A DNA stretch of 64,000 nucleotides, from NCBI GenBank assembly GCA_029378245.1, contig JARKIF010000056.1:124001-188000 (forward strand), given 5' to 3'. Shown here piece after piece: positions 33,300 to 44,484 of this stretch. A program made the translations under genes and the position numbers. Source of the DNA: Roridomyces roridus (Eukaryota; Basidiomycota; Agaricomycetes; Agaricales; Mycenaceae). A model generated the notes under the pieces. It worked only from the letters and a program-made list of their open reading frames with translations, had not been told where the DNA came from and searched no databases. Positions within the stretch are counted from its first letter, which is position 1. Every line of letters begins with the position of its first letter.

Positions 33300-35669
33300 A
33301 TGGCAGCGCAAAAACGAGCAGCCCGCGACCGCGAACTCGAACTCGAGAAAAAACTTGTTCAACCCGACTCTGTGGCAGCTGATCGCAATGTGTTTCTGCA
33401 GTCCACGGCAAAAGACATCGTCGGTAATATCGAAAAGCGGGTGTGGACTGCTTCGCAGGTGCTGGAAGTCTTTATCGCGCAGTCAGTCGTTGCGCACGGT
33501 GCGACGAATTGTATCACAGAAGGTGGGTGGTTCCTCCTCCCTTGTGTCCAAGATGCCACCTAGCTGACTCGCACCGCCAGTCATGTTTGGGGATGCTCGT
33601 GCACGGGCGAAGGAGTTGGATGTCGAATTTGAGCGGACTGGGAAGCTTGTGGGACCTTTGCATGGGGTGCCTATTAGCGTCAAGGTGCGTGGACTTCCTC
33701 AAATATACCGCATGATTGGGAAACTGAAACTCGTTGCACCCAGGATCAATGTCAGTCTGCAATGGTTCGTCGACGGGCTATCCGCTGACCTGAAGAAAAC
33801 AGACGATGTCAAAGGGTACGACACGACAATCGGCTTCACGTCGTGTATCAACAAACCAGCTCAAGACACTGCGGACGTGAGTATTTTGAATTCTTCAAGC
33901 TTCAAGGATGATATCGAAACCTTCCCCTAGTTCGTTCAATGCATGATTTCCGCCGGCGCCGTCCCATTCCTAAAAACCAACGTCCCACAAACCATGTACG
34001 CTTACGAATGTAACAATCCTCTCTGGGGCGCCACGACGAATCCTTACAACGCCGCCTACACCTCCGGGGGGAGTTCCGGTGGCGAAGCGTGTATGCTTGC
34101 GCTCGACGCGGCTGTTATTGGTTTGGGTTCGGATATTGGTGGGAGTTTGAGGATTCCGGCAAGTTATTGTGGGGTTTACTCACTCAAGCCGGGGATCGGA
34201 CGCGTCTCTGATTATGGGGCTAAAGGCGGGTCTTTTCTTTTTTTTTTGCTGGTGGAGCGAGGGGGAAATTAACACGTCGTAGAGTCGATCCCTGGATTCG
34301 ATGCAATCAAGAGTGCTTGTGGGCCTATGGCTAGGTGCGTGAAAGCAATGGATTCTTGGAGAACGTTGGATTGATTGATACTCTGCTACCACTTAGATGC
34401 ATGGACGACCTCGAGCTGGCGTGCCGTGTATCGTTCGGGGCTCAAGGGTCTCTCAAAGATAATCCGCCGGTACCATTCAGGGAAGTGAAGATACCTGAGA
34501 AATTGCGGTTTGGGTATTATACCAGCGGTGAGTGACCTGCATTCTGTTTTCGAATGGCTTGGTTAATTCGGGGTAGATGGAGTTATGAAGGCTTCCCCAG
34601 CGTGTGCGAGGGCGGTTCATGAAACTATCAGGGCGCTTGAGAAGCAAGGCCACGAATGCATCGAGCTGAATCAAGGTTCGCGGAAGTTCTACTTCGCAGT
34701 GATCAGGAGGAAGCTGACTCCAGATAGACTTGACGCCTCGGATTCTGAACATCTATCTCGAGCTGACTGCAGCGGATGGGTATAAGACTTTGCTGAGAGG
34801 AGTTGGTTCTGACCCGTTGGTATGAGTTGAGATTATTTGCCTAGCAGCTCGAGTTGATTGTTTTGTTTTATAGGATGCCAGTCTGAATGTCTTGACATTC
34901 ACACCCAAAATTCCGAGTGAGTACATTCCCTGCCGTTGTGTTCGACTCGACTGATCAAATATCCAGAGGTGCTCCGGATTTTCTTGTCCTGGGCGATTCG
35001 CACCTTTGTAGGGGATACCGTCATGAGTGATATTTTGCGTGTTGGTGGTGAGCGGTCGGTAGAGGAATATCACGCTGCCTGCGTGCGCCGAAATGAGATC
35101 AAACAAGAGTTTTATCGACGGGTGAGTCTTTCGTGACGAGGGAGGAAAGATTTGACCGTTGTGCATACAGTTCTGGGATGAACATCAACTAGACGGTATC
35201 ATTACGCACGTCCACGCGTCGCCGGGATGTTTGCATGGGTGAGGATTCGGCATTTCAACTTGACTTGCATGGTAAACCCACAAAAATTGGCAGGGGCTCC
35301 CAAATGATGACAATCATGTCTGCAAGTACCGCCACGTACAACCTCGTCGACAGTCCTTGCGGAGTCGTCCCCGTCACCCATGTCAACCCCGACACCGACG
35401 CGCTCACAGAAGAGTGGATCAAGGGTCCCGGGCATGGGTCTTCCTTGACCGAGGCCGAGTTGTATTCTAAAGGCCGAGGAAAAGCGAAGAAGCCGATATA
35501 TGATCCGGAGGCGATGGCTGGGTTGCCTATCGGAGTTCAGATTATTGGGAGGCTTTGGGAGGATGAGAAGGTGTTGGGTATGATGAGGGTTGTTGATGAC
35601 GCGCTTGGAAAGCAGAGGGGGTTTACTCCTGGGTCGTGGGAGCAGCGGCTGCAGATTAGAACTTTGTAG
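33300..35669 (+). CDS. Amidase-signature hydrolase, FAAH-like (tandem copy 1)
   Basis: The start is the ATG at 33300 (MAAQKRAARDRELELEKK), just after a CTTC repeat. The amidase-signature triad is present: Lys in HGVPISVK, the cis-Ser in SGGSSGGEAC, and the nucleophile Ser in GLGSDIGGSLRIPA. NVPQTMYAYECNNPLWG and GYYTSG resemble fatty-acid amide hydrolases. At least ten introns. A 7-nt exon (33744-33750) is needed between the exon ending in SVK and the one starting DVKGYDTTIGF. An intron after YGAK (about 34226-34281) is absent from copy 2 and seems to start with GC. The C-terminal exon (GVVPVTHVNPDTDALTEEW, GLPIGVQIIGRLWEDEKVLG) ends at 35669. Likely hydrolyses a fatty or aryl amide. It lies 110 bp from its tandem paralogue. 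Confidence 0.82.
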
Positions 35670-35777
35670 AGGTTGGGAATTTGAAACCCTGGGAAATTGA
35701 TGCATGATGTCTTGGATCACGTCAAAGATCGACGTGTCCGCCTTGACGCCGCCCAACCCGGTGTGAAAACACTCACC

Positions 35778-38145
35778 ATGTCCGCCACCCAAAAGACAGC
35801 CGCTCGCGACCACGAGCTCGCGAAAGAAGGCAATTCATCCAATTCCGACCGTACCCTCTTCCTGCGGTCCACGGCCAAGGAGATCGTCAGCAACATCGAA
35901 AGCCGGGTGTGGACCGCTTCCCAGGTCCTCGAAGGGTTCATTGCACAAGCTGTCGTCGCGCAGTCGGCCACGAATTGCGTTACAGAAGGTGTGTCGCCCT
36001 CCATCCTCTGCGCCGCGCGCCCTGGATGAATGGACGCCCAGTTTTGTTTCGTGATGCTCGCCAGCGGGCGAAGAAGCTGGATTTGCAATTCGAGCAAACG
36101 GGAAAGGTGGTAGGCCCTTTGCATGGGGTTCCTATTAGCGTCAAGGTGCGTGCCTTAACTCTCCCGACACGGCTGCACCTCATCCCGTCTATTAGGATCA
36201 ATGTTAGCCTTCCACTGTGCATTGAGAATCCTCACTGACTCTGCCGCAGACGACATCGTGGGCTACGACTCCACCGTTGGCCTCACTCGACGTATCAACC
36301 AACCGGCTCACGCCAATGCCGACGTGAGTTACCCCAACAACGCGCGTATACCGTACCTTATCCTCCCTCAGTACGTGCAGGCCATGATGGACGCCGGCGC
36401 TGTCCCATTCGTCAAAACAAACGTCCCACAGACCATGTTCTCCTACGAATGCAACAACCCTGTCTGGGGACGCACGACGAACCCGTACAATGCCACCTAC
36501 ACTTCGGGCGGGAGTTCGGGCGGGGAGGCAGCCATACTGGCTTTAGATGGTGCCGTCATCGGGTTGGGATCCGACATTGGTGGCAGTCTGCGGATTCCAG
36601 CGTCGTTTTGCGGGATTTACTCGTTCAAGCCTGGGGCTGAGAGGCTATCACCTTATGGGTCGGCTTCTTCCTTCCCTGGGATGGATGGAATTCGAAGCTC
36701 TGCTGGTCCCATGGCCAGGTGCGTACATAGTTAACCTCATGCAGGAGTTGACATTTCCCCATAGATGCGTGGAAGATCTGGAACTGGCGTGCCGCGTATC
36801 ATTCGGTGTTCAGCAAGAGCCCAGGGAGATTCCGCAGCTTGCCTTTCGCGAAGTCACACTCCCCAAAAAATTACGTTTTGGATATTATACGAGCGGTCAG
36901 TCTTGATACATCCAAATAATCCCTGGTTGAACAAGATGCAGATGGAATTGTCAAGGCTTCTCCTGCGTGTGAGCGTGCGGTACACGAAACGGTGAAAGCG
37001 TTGGAACGGGAAGGACACGAGTGTGTCGAATTGAACATGGGTTGGTCTGCATCTTGATTAGAGAAGAAGCGCTGACACGGAACAGACTTGATGCCTGAGA
37101 TTCTCAACCTCTACATCCAAATCAGTTCAGCGGACAAATACAGTAATTTGGTCAAGGCCGTCGGCTCCGACCCTTTGGTAATATGTGTCGTTTTATTTCT
37201 CAGGGTGCAGCTTATCATGAATGGACAGGACACGAGTCTGGCGCTCATGACGCTTGTTCCAAAGATCCCCCGTGTCATTCGTAATATAATGGCATGGGTC
37301 GTTCGCACATTTATGGGCGACGAGGTGATGAGCAGTGTCTTGCGGTCGACTGGCGCACGGACTGTCGAGGAGTTTCACGGCTCGGCGCTGCGGCGGAATG
37401 AAGTTCGAAAAGAGTTTTATCGACGAGTGAGTTGGGTCTTCGTTTCATACTCGCCACTGACTGTTGCTTGTATCTAGTTCTGGGAAAAGTACGAGCTGGA
37501 TGGTATTATAACTTACGTTCTAGCGTCGCCTGGAGTGGTGCATGGGTAAGCGAAACCATAGCTTAATCAACAACTGACTTTAACTCGACTCACAGAGGCA
37601 CGAAGATGATCTCAATCATGGCAGGTAACACCCTTGGGTACAACCTCCTCAACCATCCCGTCGGCGTCGTACCAGTTACACACGTCGACCCTGCCCTGGA
37701 CGCGCTCACACCGGAATGGATTCAAGGCCCGGGACATGGATCAAAGATGACTGAGGGCGAGATATACTTTAAGACTACGCTTACATCCAACTTGAAGAAA
37801 CCGGTGTATGATGCGACTGAGATGCGTGGATTGCCTGTTGGGGTGCAGGTCGTGGGCAAGCCGTGGGAGGAGGAGAAGGTGTTGGGGATGATGAGGGTTG
37901 TTGATCAGGCGTTGGGAAAGGGGAGGGGGTTTGAACCTGGAGGGTGGGAGGCGAGGTTGGCGAATAGAGGGAGGAGTGAGGGTCCGAGTAATTTAAAATT
38001 GATGTTGCAATATTTATCTCCGGTCTGGACAGTGATGGTATCAACCAGTAACGTTGATCCAACACCAACACTGAGCGACGCGCTGCAAGTAACCTTCTCG
38101 TTCGTATTCGATCCTCTATCGGTAGACATCCTCTTTTTCCACTAG
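35778..38145 (+). CDS. Amidase-signature hydrolase, FAAH-like (tandem copy 2)
   Basis: The start is the ATG at 35778 (MSATQKTAARDHELAKEGNS). The gene keeps the same exon order as copy 1, including the 7-nt exon at 36196-36202. The triad is intact: HGVPISVK, SGGSSGGEAA, GLGSDIGGSLRIPA. The substrate-lining NVPQTMFSYECNNPVWG is like copy 1. Unlike copy 1 it has no intron between SPYGSAS and SFPGMDGIRSSAGPMAR. After the usual end (GFEPGGWEARLANRG) the frame stays open for about 49 more residues (ending SVDILFFH at 38145), an extension copy 1 lacks. This could be a lost stop or an unrecognised intron. The two copies are clearly diverged, so they may differ in substrate. Confidence 0.82.
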
Positions 38146-38187
38146 AGTTCAACCACTCATCTGGACTCCGCCAGGTCAAGTACAACC

Positions 38188-38433
38188 ATGCCACCGCCCA
38201 GCAAACGACAACGGCATCTAGCCAAAGCGCGCGCTAAACTGCTGGAGATGCGCAAGGAGAAGAAGCTGGAGAATTCCTCACAGTCAGAGGCGGATACCAC
38301 GCAGAATCCATCCTCGCGTAAAGCGGCTTCATCTCCCGCTGAGATGCGGCAAAAGAAGAAGGCGGCGAAGGATGGTGCAAGTCTTACGGCCGCAAGGCTG
38401 CGGGGAGCAAGGCAGAAGCAGAGTCGTGGATGA
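38188..38433 (+). CDS. Small Lys/Arg-rich ORF of unknown function
   Basis: An 81-residue open frame, MPPPSKRQRHLAKARAKLLE and onward, rich in Lys, Arg, Ala and Ser. It resembles the basic N-terminal tails seen in several fungal transposase-like or nuclear proteins, but there is no domain to confirm this. It has a clean ATG and stop and no introns. It could be a small gene, a fragment or chance. Confidence 0.3.
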   Translation: MPPPSKRQRHLAKARAKLLEMRKEKKLENSSQSEADTTQNPSSRKAASSPAEMRQKKKAAKDGASLTAARLRGARQKQSRG

Positions 38434-38728
38434 TTGAATCGTGTTATTGGGACTAGCGATACAGGAGAAATTTATTGAGATTGAGTCGCGAACCCAAGAT
38501 GGAGTTCTCCTCGGACCTCTGCCCAGGATCCCCGGCTCCGTAATACTAAGCTAGACTTTATTAAGCATACAGAGCCAGACGTCCTCCATCTCAAGCCAAA
38601 AAAAAACAGAATCGTGATCATGTATTATGAATTCGAATACGTAGGTACGTGCGTCTAGCGATACAAAATTGTGCGTGTGATAGTAAGTCTAATGTCGTGA
38701 ATAACAATGCGTCTAGATCAAGATTTCT
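38434..38728. other. Convergent intergenic spacer
   Basis: AT-rich spacer between the small basic ORF and the leftward transporter. It holds AATAAA-poor 3'-end sequence and an A9 run near 38599. No gene seen. Confidence 0.4.
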
Positions 38729-40712
38729 TCACCCCCTACTCGTGGCGTATCTAGATCGTTGGCGGAGGAGGTGGCCGTATTTGAGCAAGAGCCAGTACAC
38801 TGGCATGAGGAGGAAGGAGATGCCTGCGAGGAGTGCGCAACCCGGGCCAAGACCTAGGGTTTTAAAGAAGTGACGTCCGAATAGTCTGTGGTTGAAACGT
38901 CAGCGCCAGCTCGAACGGGAGAAAAGAATGCAACGTACGGGAAAACACTCGCAATCGTCGACCGGAAGAGATCGTTCCCCGCCAGTACCGACGCGGCGTA
39001 ATCAGGGTACGCCGAGGTGACGTACATCAGGATACTCTGGAAAATGAGGAAGATGCCGGGGAGGTAGAGGGCCGCGCCGATGACGGGTGCGATCCAATGG
39101 ACGCTCGTCTTTGATGCAAAGCCGAAAATGAGGAGCGATGTGGGGATGAAGATGCTCGCCATGAGCCCAATTTCGAGTCGGATTTCCGGGGGCGCTTTGC
39201 CATCGGGGTTGGCGGCTTCGGCGCGGGCGATCCGCGGGGTGACGTGGTATTTTTGGTAGAGGAAGTAGACGGTGTACTGTGAGATGGGTTAACGCTGTGT
39301 GTGGGATGGAGGGAGGAGAGTACTGACAGTTGCGAGGCCTGTTACGATGAACCCGAGATACGGCAGACCGCTCACTCCTTGGTTGAAGTGGTAGATGTCG
39401 TTGAAGACGAGCGGGAACGCTTCGAACCAGAGATAAAAGATGGCGTCTGCGCGACGGTGAGTCAATTGCGTGCAAGTGGAATTTGAAACTCACAAACGAA
39501 GCCGAGGTAAACGTTGGCAAACGCTAAGGCAGGCTCCTTGGTGAGAACAATGGGGCGAACGAGCGCCTCGTAAAGGATTTCATTCGCGCTCTGGTGGTCC
39601 TCGTCGCGCTCCACCGCGGTCTTCAGCTCGGGATTCCCAGTGAGCTTCCGCAGACGCTCGGCTCGGCGCAGCAGGATCGTCGCCCCGTACGTCTCGGGAA
39701 GGGTGAAGGACAGATAGACCACGGCGACTGAGGTGATCCAAAGGAGCTCCATCATCGGCCAACGCCAGCCCTTGGCTTGAGCAGCAAAACCACCGATGAC
39801 CGGCCCCGTCACGGGTCCAGCGACGGCGCCGAGGGCCCATATACCAATCGCATAAGCTGCGTGGTCGGGGAAAATGTCGACCATGGAGGCGCCCTAGAAA
39901 AGTGTCAGATACAAGAGACTCGGGAGGAAGGACGAACGCACCCCAGTGGCGAGGGCCGGGCTTCCAAGAAAGCCGGTAAAGAATCGAAGGGCGAGGACGG
40001 TGTTCATGTTCTTTGCCGTGACGATTGGTATTTGGAAGATGACGAAGAGGAAGAGGGTGATCATGTACACGGGATTGCGACCCAAGACGGGGAGCTCTTG
40101 CAGTGGGGACAAGAACATGGGTCCGATGGCGTACCCTGAAAACCATTAGCTACGGGCTGGAACAAAGAGGGAAAGACATACCCAATATGTAGAGCGTCAA
40201 TCCAAGGGTAGCGGTAGTCAGCGAGACGTTAAAGTCAGCCATCAGTCCCGGTATCGACGACGTGTAGATTGCGGAGCCAATGTAGATGCTGAAAGTGAGG
40301 AAACTGATGTTGAACGCAATGTAGGCGCGTTTTCTAAAAGACCAATTCCTGTGGCACGGTAAGATTTGAGAACAGTGGAACAAGGAACTACTCACTTTGG
40401 GTTTTCTGGATCCAATTCACCGTCCCAGTCCACGAGATACGGGTCAGGTATCGAAGTTTCCTCGCCGATCTGCTTCTTTTGAGACTCGACGTCCACAGCA
40501 GCAAGTGTCGAGATAGTTGATTCGCGCTTCACCGCCGTGTCCGGAGGGGAAGATACCTGCGGCTTCTCTTCTGCCAACTCTGACGAGGGAAGGAGGTAGC
40601 GCGCAGGGACAACGTAGTCGGCTCGCTGCTCCGGATAGGATAGAAAACGGCCTTTGGAGGCGCGGTTGATGAGCTGGCCGACAGTCGAGTCGCGAATGAG
40701 ATCGTAAACCAT
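38729..40712 (-). CDS. MFS transporter, DHA1-type drug/polyamine:H+ antiporter-like
   Basis: Leftward gene starting at the ATG at 40712 (MVYDLIRDSTVGQLINRASK); an upstream in-frame ATG at 40766 is possible. The long cytosolic N-terminus ends in YLVDWDGELDPENPKNWSF, the family's conserved WDGxxDPxNPxNW motif. Membrane helices follow (NISFLTFSIYIGSAIYTSSI, ATLGLTLYILG), then YAIGPMFLSPLQELPVLGRN, FTGFLGSPALATG and IWALGAVAGPVTGPVIGGF (motif C-like). The loop GATILLRRAERLRKLTGN precedes the second half. The C-terminal half includes YQKYHVTPRIARAEAANPDG and DYAASVLAGNDLFRSTIASV, ending in stop at 38729. This is the polyamine/multidrug branch typical of fungi. Export of drugs or polyamines is the likely role. 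Confidence 0.82.
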
Positions 40713-41642
40713 GGTGTTGTTGTAAGGAGGAGGGGGAGTGGCGAAGAGCGGGGAACCCTCATGCAAGATGTCGAATATTTATATTGCCGAGATGATTCAT
40801 CCGCCAGTAAGCAAGCGAGCCTGGATTGGTAAGTGATTATCCGGGTGAGCGGCTCCGATCGTTGCTGAGAAACATGGACGGAATCAAAGGAGCCCCTTTC
40901 ATAAGCATAAAATTTTGCCCTTCGCGTGGAAAGGCCACGGAGGTACAGCGCAGCGATCACGCTCAGTCCTCAAAGCTCACCGGGAGTGTGTATGAGCAGT
41001 CCAAACCAAGTCCGAGCCCGACAAGACGGCATTGGCAATCGTACCCGAGGGGTATAGAGTAGGTGAGTCATTGACACATTACCTGCATGGGGTTGGCATG
41101 ACCTCCAAAAATTCAGTGCGCACCTTATTCAGCTCGAGTGCAAAGTAAATATATCTTGGTCATCCAATTTCTTTGCATTGGCAAGCTCTAGTGAGCCATC
41201 CCGAGATTCCGAGCCGTCGGATGGACGAAGAGGTCGGACTGTCAGTAACAGAGAGGAAGACGGTAAGGAGCAAAGTCGGAAACGGGACGGTTTGATCCGT
41301 TACTCAAACAGCTTGCCTTGTACCACCACATTCAGAAGCGCACTTTGCCCAAACTTCGCCCCGGAATGCCGTTCTTGTTTCGACAATACAAAACCCACCG
41401 GCCACGGAACATCCAGTCCCTTTTGGAGCGGCCCGCCCCGCCACGTCGCCGCTGAGAAAAAACGCGTCTTGTGAGCTAACTAAATCCACAAACCTTCTCA
41501 GCCGCGTTATATACGGACCTCAGCTTGGGAACCTCCTCACGCACATTCCGAACTTGACACTTACTTCCCTCGCCTTCCGGTACAAGGATGCCTGGCAGCT
41601 GACTTGAGTTCCCGTCGACCTTCTCTCTCTCTGGCACACACC
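40713..41642. promoter_or_regulatory. Divergent promoter region between two MFS genes
   Basis: About 930 bp separate the leftward DHA1-type gene from the rightward ACS-type gene. Open frames here (for example 41178-41474) have no recognisable domain. The pair may share regulatory sites, but I see no distinct operator. Confidence 0.35.
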
Positions 41643-44139
41643 ATGTCTGCAGACGACTGGAAACCTTCGCTCGAGAAAAATTCAGAGGTGGTCAAGTCCT
41701 CTGGGAGCTCGGAGCATCTGGAAGCGGCGCCTACGCTCACGGTCGAAGAGGAGCGCAAGCTATGGCGCAGGATTGACCTTAGGCTCATGCCGGTCCTTTC
41801 TTTGATGTATCTGCTGTCGTTTTTGGATCGAGGTGTGCTCTATATGCGTTCTGCTACTTATAGGATAGCTAACCAAGCACAAAGCGAACATCGGCGAGTC
41901 CACTGGTGATACTTTGAATCGAGTTGTGACCTTGATGCAGGGAATGCCCGACTCCAGGGACTCGAGACGCAGTTGGACCTCACTGGAAACAAGTTTAACA
42001 TCGCTCTGGTAGCCTATTCCAACATCTTCAGTGTTATTCTTCTCATGAGACTTTTAGACCATGTACTTTATCGTATTCCGCCCGTCTTCATCTACGAGTT
42101 CCTCTCTGACTGTTGATCAGCCCTACTGCATCTTCGAATGTCCGGCCAAGTCAGTATCTCCCAATCTCATCGAATACCTTAGTGATGCTCTCCACAGCTT
42201 GGTCCTAAAGAAATTCCGGCCCTCACGGTTGGTGTCTGTCTCACAAGACTCGGTCAAAGCTGAATACAGCGCAGTTGGCTCCCCGGACTCACGGTACTTA
42301 TACGCATCTCATCATCTTCTGCGATCGCTAACACGCTCAAAAGGTCGTCTGGGGCGTAATCATGTTCGTCTTTTCCTTTATTCCCCTTGTTCCGAGGCTA
42401 ATTGTTTGAAAGGTTACTCATGGGATTCGTCAAGACGTACGTTGAATGGACTCCATCTGCACACAATCAAACTTCGAACAGATACCCTCAACTAGTCGGC
42501 GTCCGAATCTGTCTCGGAGTCGCAGAGGCTGGGTTATTCCCGTAAGAGCTCCCTTGAACCAGTCCAAGCAACCACTCACAGTTCCATCACAGCGGCGTAG
42601 TCTACTAGTACGTCCCCCATCCTCTCCTCCTCGTCCTCGTTCAAATTTGACTCTCAGCCTCACCCTCTGGTACCCCCGTCACATGCTCCAATGGCGCATC
42701 GGCCTCTTCTTCGGCGCTGCGTCCCTCGCAGGTGCCTTTGGCGGCGCGATCGCTTTCGGTATTAGTTTCATGAGCGGGACGCGGGGCCTGCTTGGATGGA
42801 GTTGGATCTTCATTTTGGAAGGTATTGCGACCGTTTTGGTTGGAATTTTGGCGTATTTCGGTCAGTGGTTTTGTTGCATTTGGTATTACAAGAAGCTGAG
42901 ACTATGCTAAATAGTTCTGGTGGATTTCCCGACGACTGCGACGTTCCTCACTCCAGAGGAGCGCACGTTTGTGATTTGGACCAAGAGTAAGTGCTTGTTT
43001 GCGGCTTTGATTAGTTCAAGAGCTGACTTGTGTGACAGAGTACGACAACTCTTCCGTCGGAGAAGAAGAGCATTTCGAGATGAGGCATATTTGGGAGGCA
43101 TTGGCCGATTGGCAGGTGCGTCTTTTACTTGCCCGGAACGTTCAAGCCTGATACCTTCCAAAGGTTTGGGTGCATATGTTTGTTTACATGTCGATTATCA
43201 CGAACCGTAAGGAATCCGACTCTAAGGATATGGTTATGAGAGACTGATTAACGCAGTTTATGGGATAACTCTGTTCTTGCCGTGCGTTCTTCTTGGTACT
43301 TGTACAACTTGTGGCTGACGCGGTTGAAGGACTATCATCACCACGTGAATATCTGCGTTCTTGTTGACGAAACATTTCTCTGATTTGACTCGTTGAAGAT
43401 TCGGACACAGTGCAGCCGTTTCGCAGTTGCTCACTGTCCCGCCTTATGTGCTCGCGAGTAAGTCGTCGATACCGCACACTCTACATAGTTGAATCAGCTA
43501 ACAATCCCAGCCATCATCCTGTTCATTTTCGCCTACTGGTCCGACAGGACCAAACTCCGGTTCCCCTTCATCATCGCAGGGTTCCTCTGCAACTTGGTCG
43601 GGTTCTCGATCAACATATCCAACGCTCCGTCCGGTGTCAAATATTTCGGAACCTTCTTCTGCGTCACCGGCGCTTATGCTGCGGTTCCCGGTGTCGTCGC
43701 TTGGGCGGGCAACAATTTGGCGGGGCAGTACAAACGTGGGGTTGGTATGGCTTTTCAGATTGGTATCGGGCACTTTGGGTGGGTTCTTGGCTGCTCAAAT
43801 TTACTCTGCATTAATAACCAACCAACCAACGATTTTTCAGCGGTGCATTTGCGAGCAATTTCTATCGGACACAAGACAAGCCGAGGTTTATTGTTGGCCG
43901 TCAGTGATTTCTCACATTTACTCCGAGTATTATTCACCTCAACTATAGATGGCTGTGAGCTAATGTTCGTGGGGCTCGGGTTGATCTCTACAGCTGTTGC
44001 TGCACTGGTTTACACCCGGGTTAATCGCAGGCGGGATGAACGTGTTCGCTCTGCGTTGGAGAAAGGCGAACCCAAGCTGGGTGCGGAGGAGCTGAGAAGA
44101 TTGGGAGATCGGGCGCCGGATTTCAGATATGTTTTGTGA
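41643..44139 (+). CDS. MFS transporter, anion:cation symporter (ACS/DAL5-like), copy 1
   Basis: The start is the ATG at 41643 (MSADDWKPSLEKNSEVVKSS). RKLWRRIDLRLMPVLSLMYL and SFLDR begin helix 1. The conserved DRxNIGNARL motif is spread over three exons, the middle one only 9 nt (41885-41893), followed by a GC-AG intron (41894-41939). A 15-nt exon (42058-42072) encodes TMYFI. Later exons hold YPQLVGVRICLGVAEAGLFP, LTLWYPRHMLQWRIGLFFGA, LLGWSWIFILEGIATVLVG, FAYWSDRTKLRFPFIIAG, GNNLAGQYKRGVGMAFQIG and a C-terminal GDRAPDFRYVL. These are family marks of allantoate/nicotinate-type permeases. Substrate unknown. It is a paralogue of 47519-50040. Confidence 0.82.
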
Positions 44140-44484
44140 AATGAACTTGAACGAATTGATTGCATTGACTTCGGGACCGCCGTTTGAGTCTTGAATCCGA
44201 GCGCACTGCCTTACATGCACCGATTTTTTTCTGACTTAGTGAACTGCACTGAGACATATGTAAGCTACGTTTACTTCCAATTCCATGTCGGACAACGTCG
44301 GTACTTTCAAAAATTGCCCGATTCGGACATCAGCGGTTGTTTGCGTTGGCTTGCCTCCCTGTGCTGTCAAAAAGCATCAGATCTGTCAAAAAGCATCAGA
44401 TGCCCACAGCCCACGGACACCGCTTGCCCCCACCGTCTTGACTCTTTGCTTACCCTCTCCCCCACCTTTCTATGAGTCTTTGAA
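44140..44484. other. Spacer upstream of the C2 gene; no gene recognised
   Basis: Contains a direct repeat CAAAAAGCATCAGAT(C/G) at 44368-44402, two units in tandem. Otherwise nothing recognised. Confidence 0.4.
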
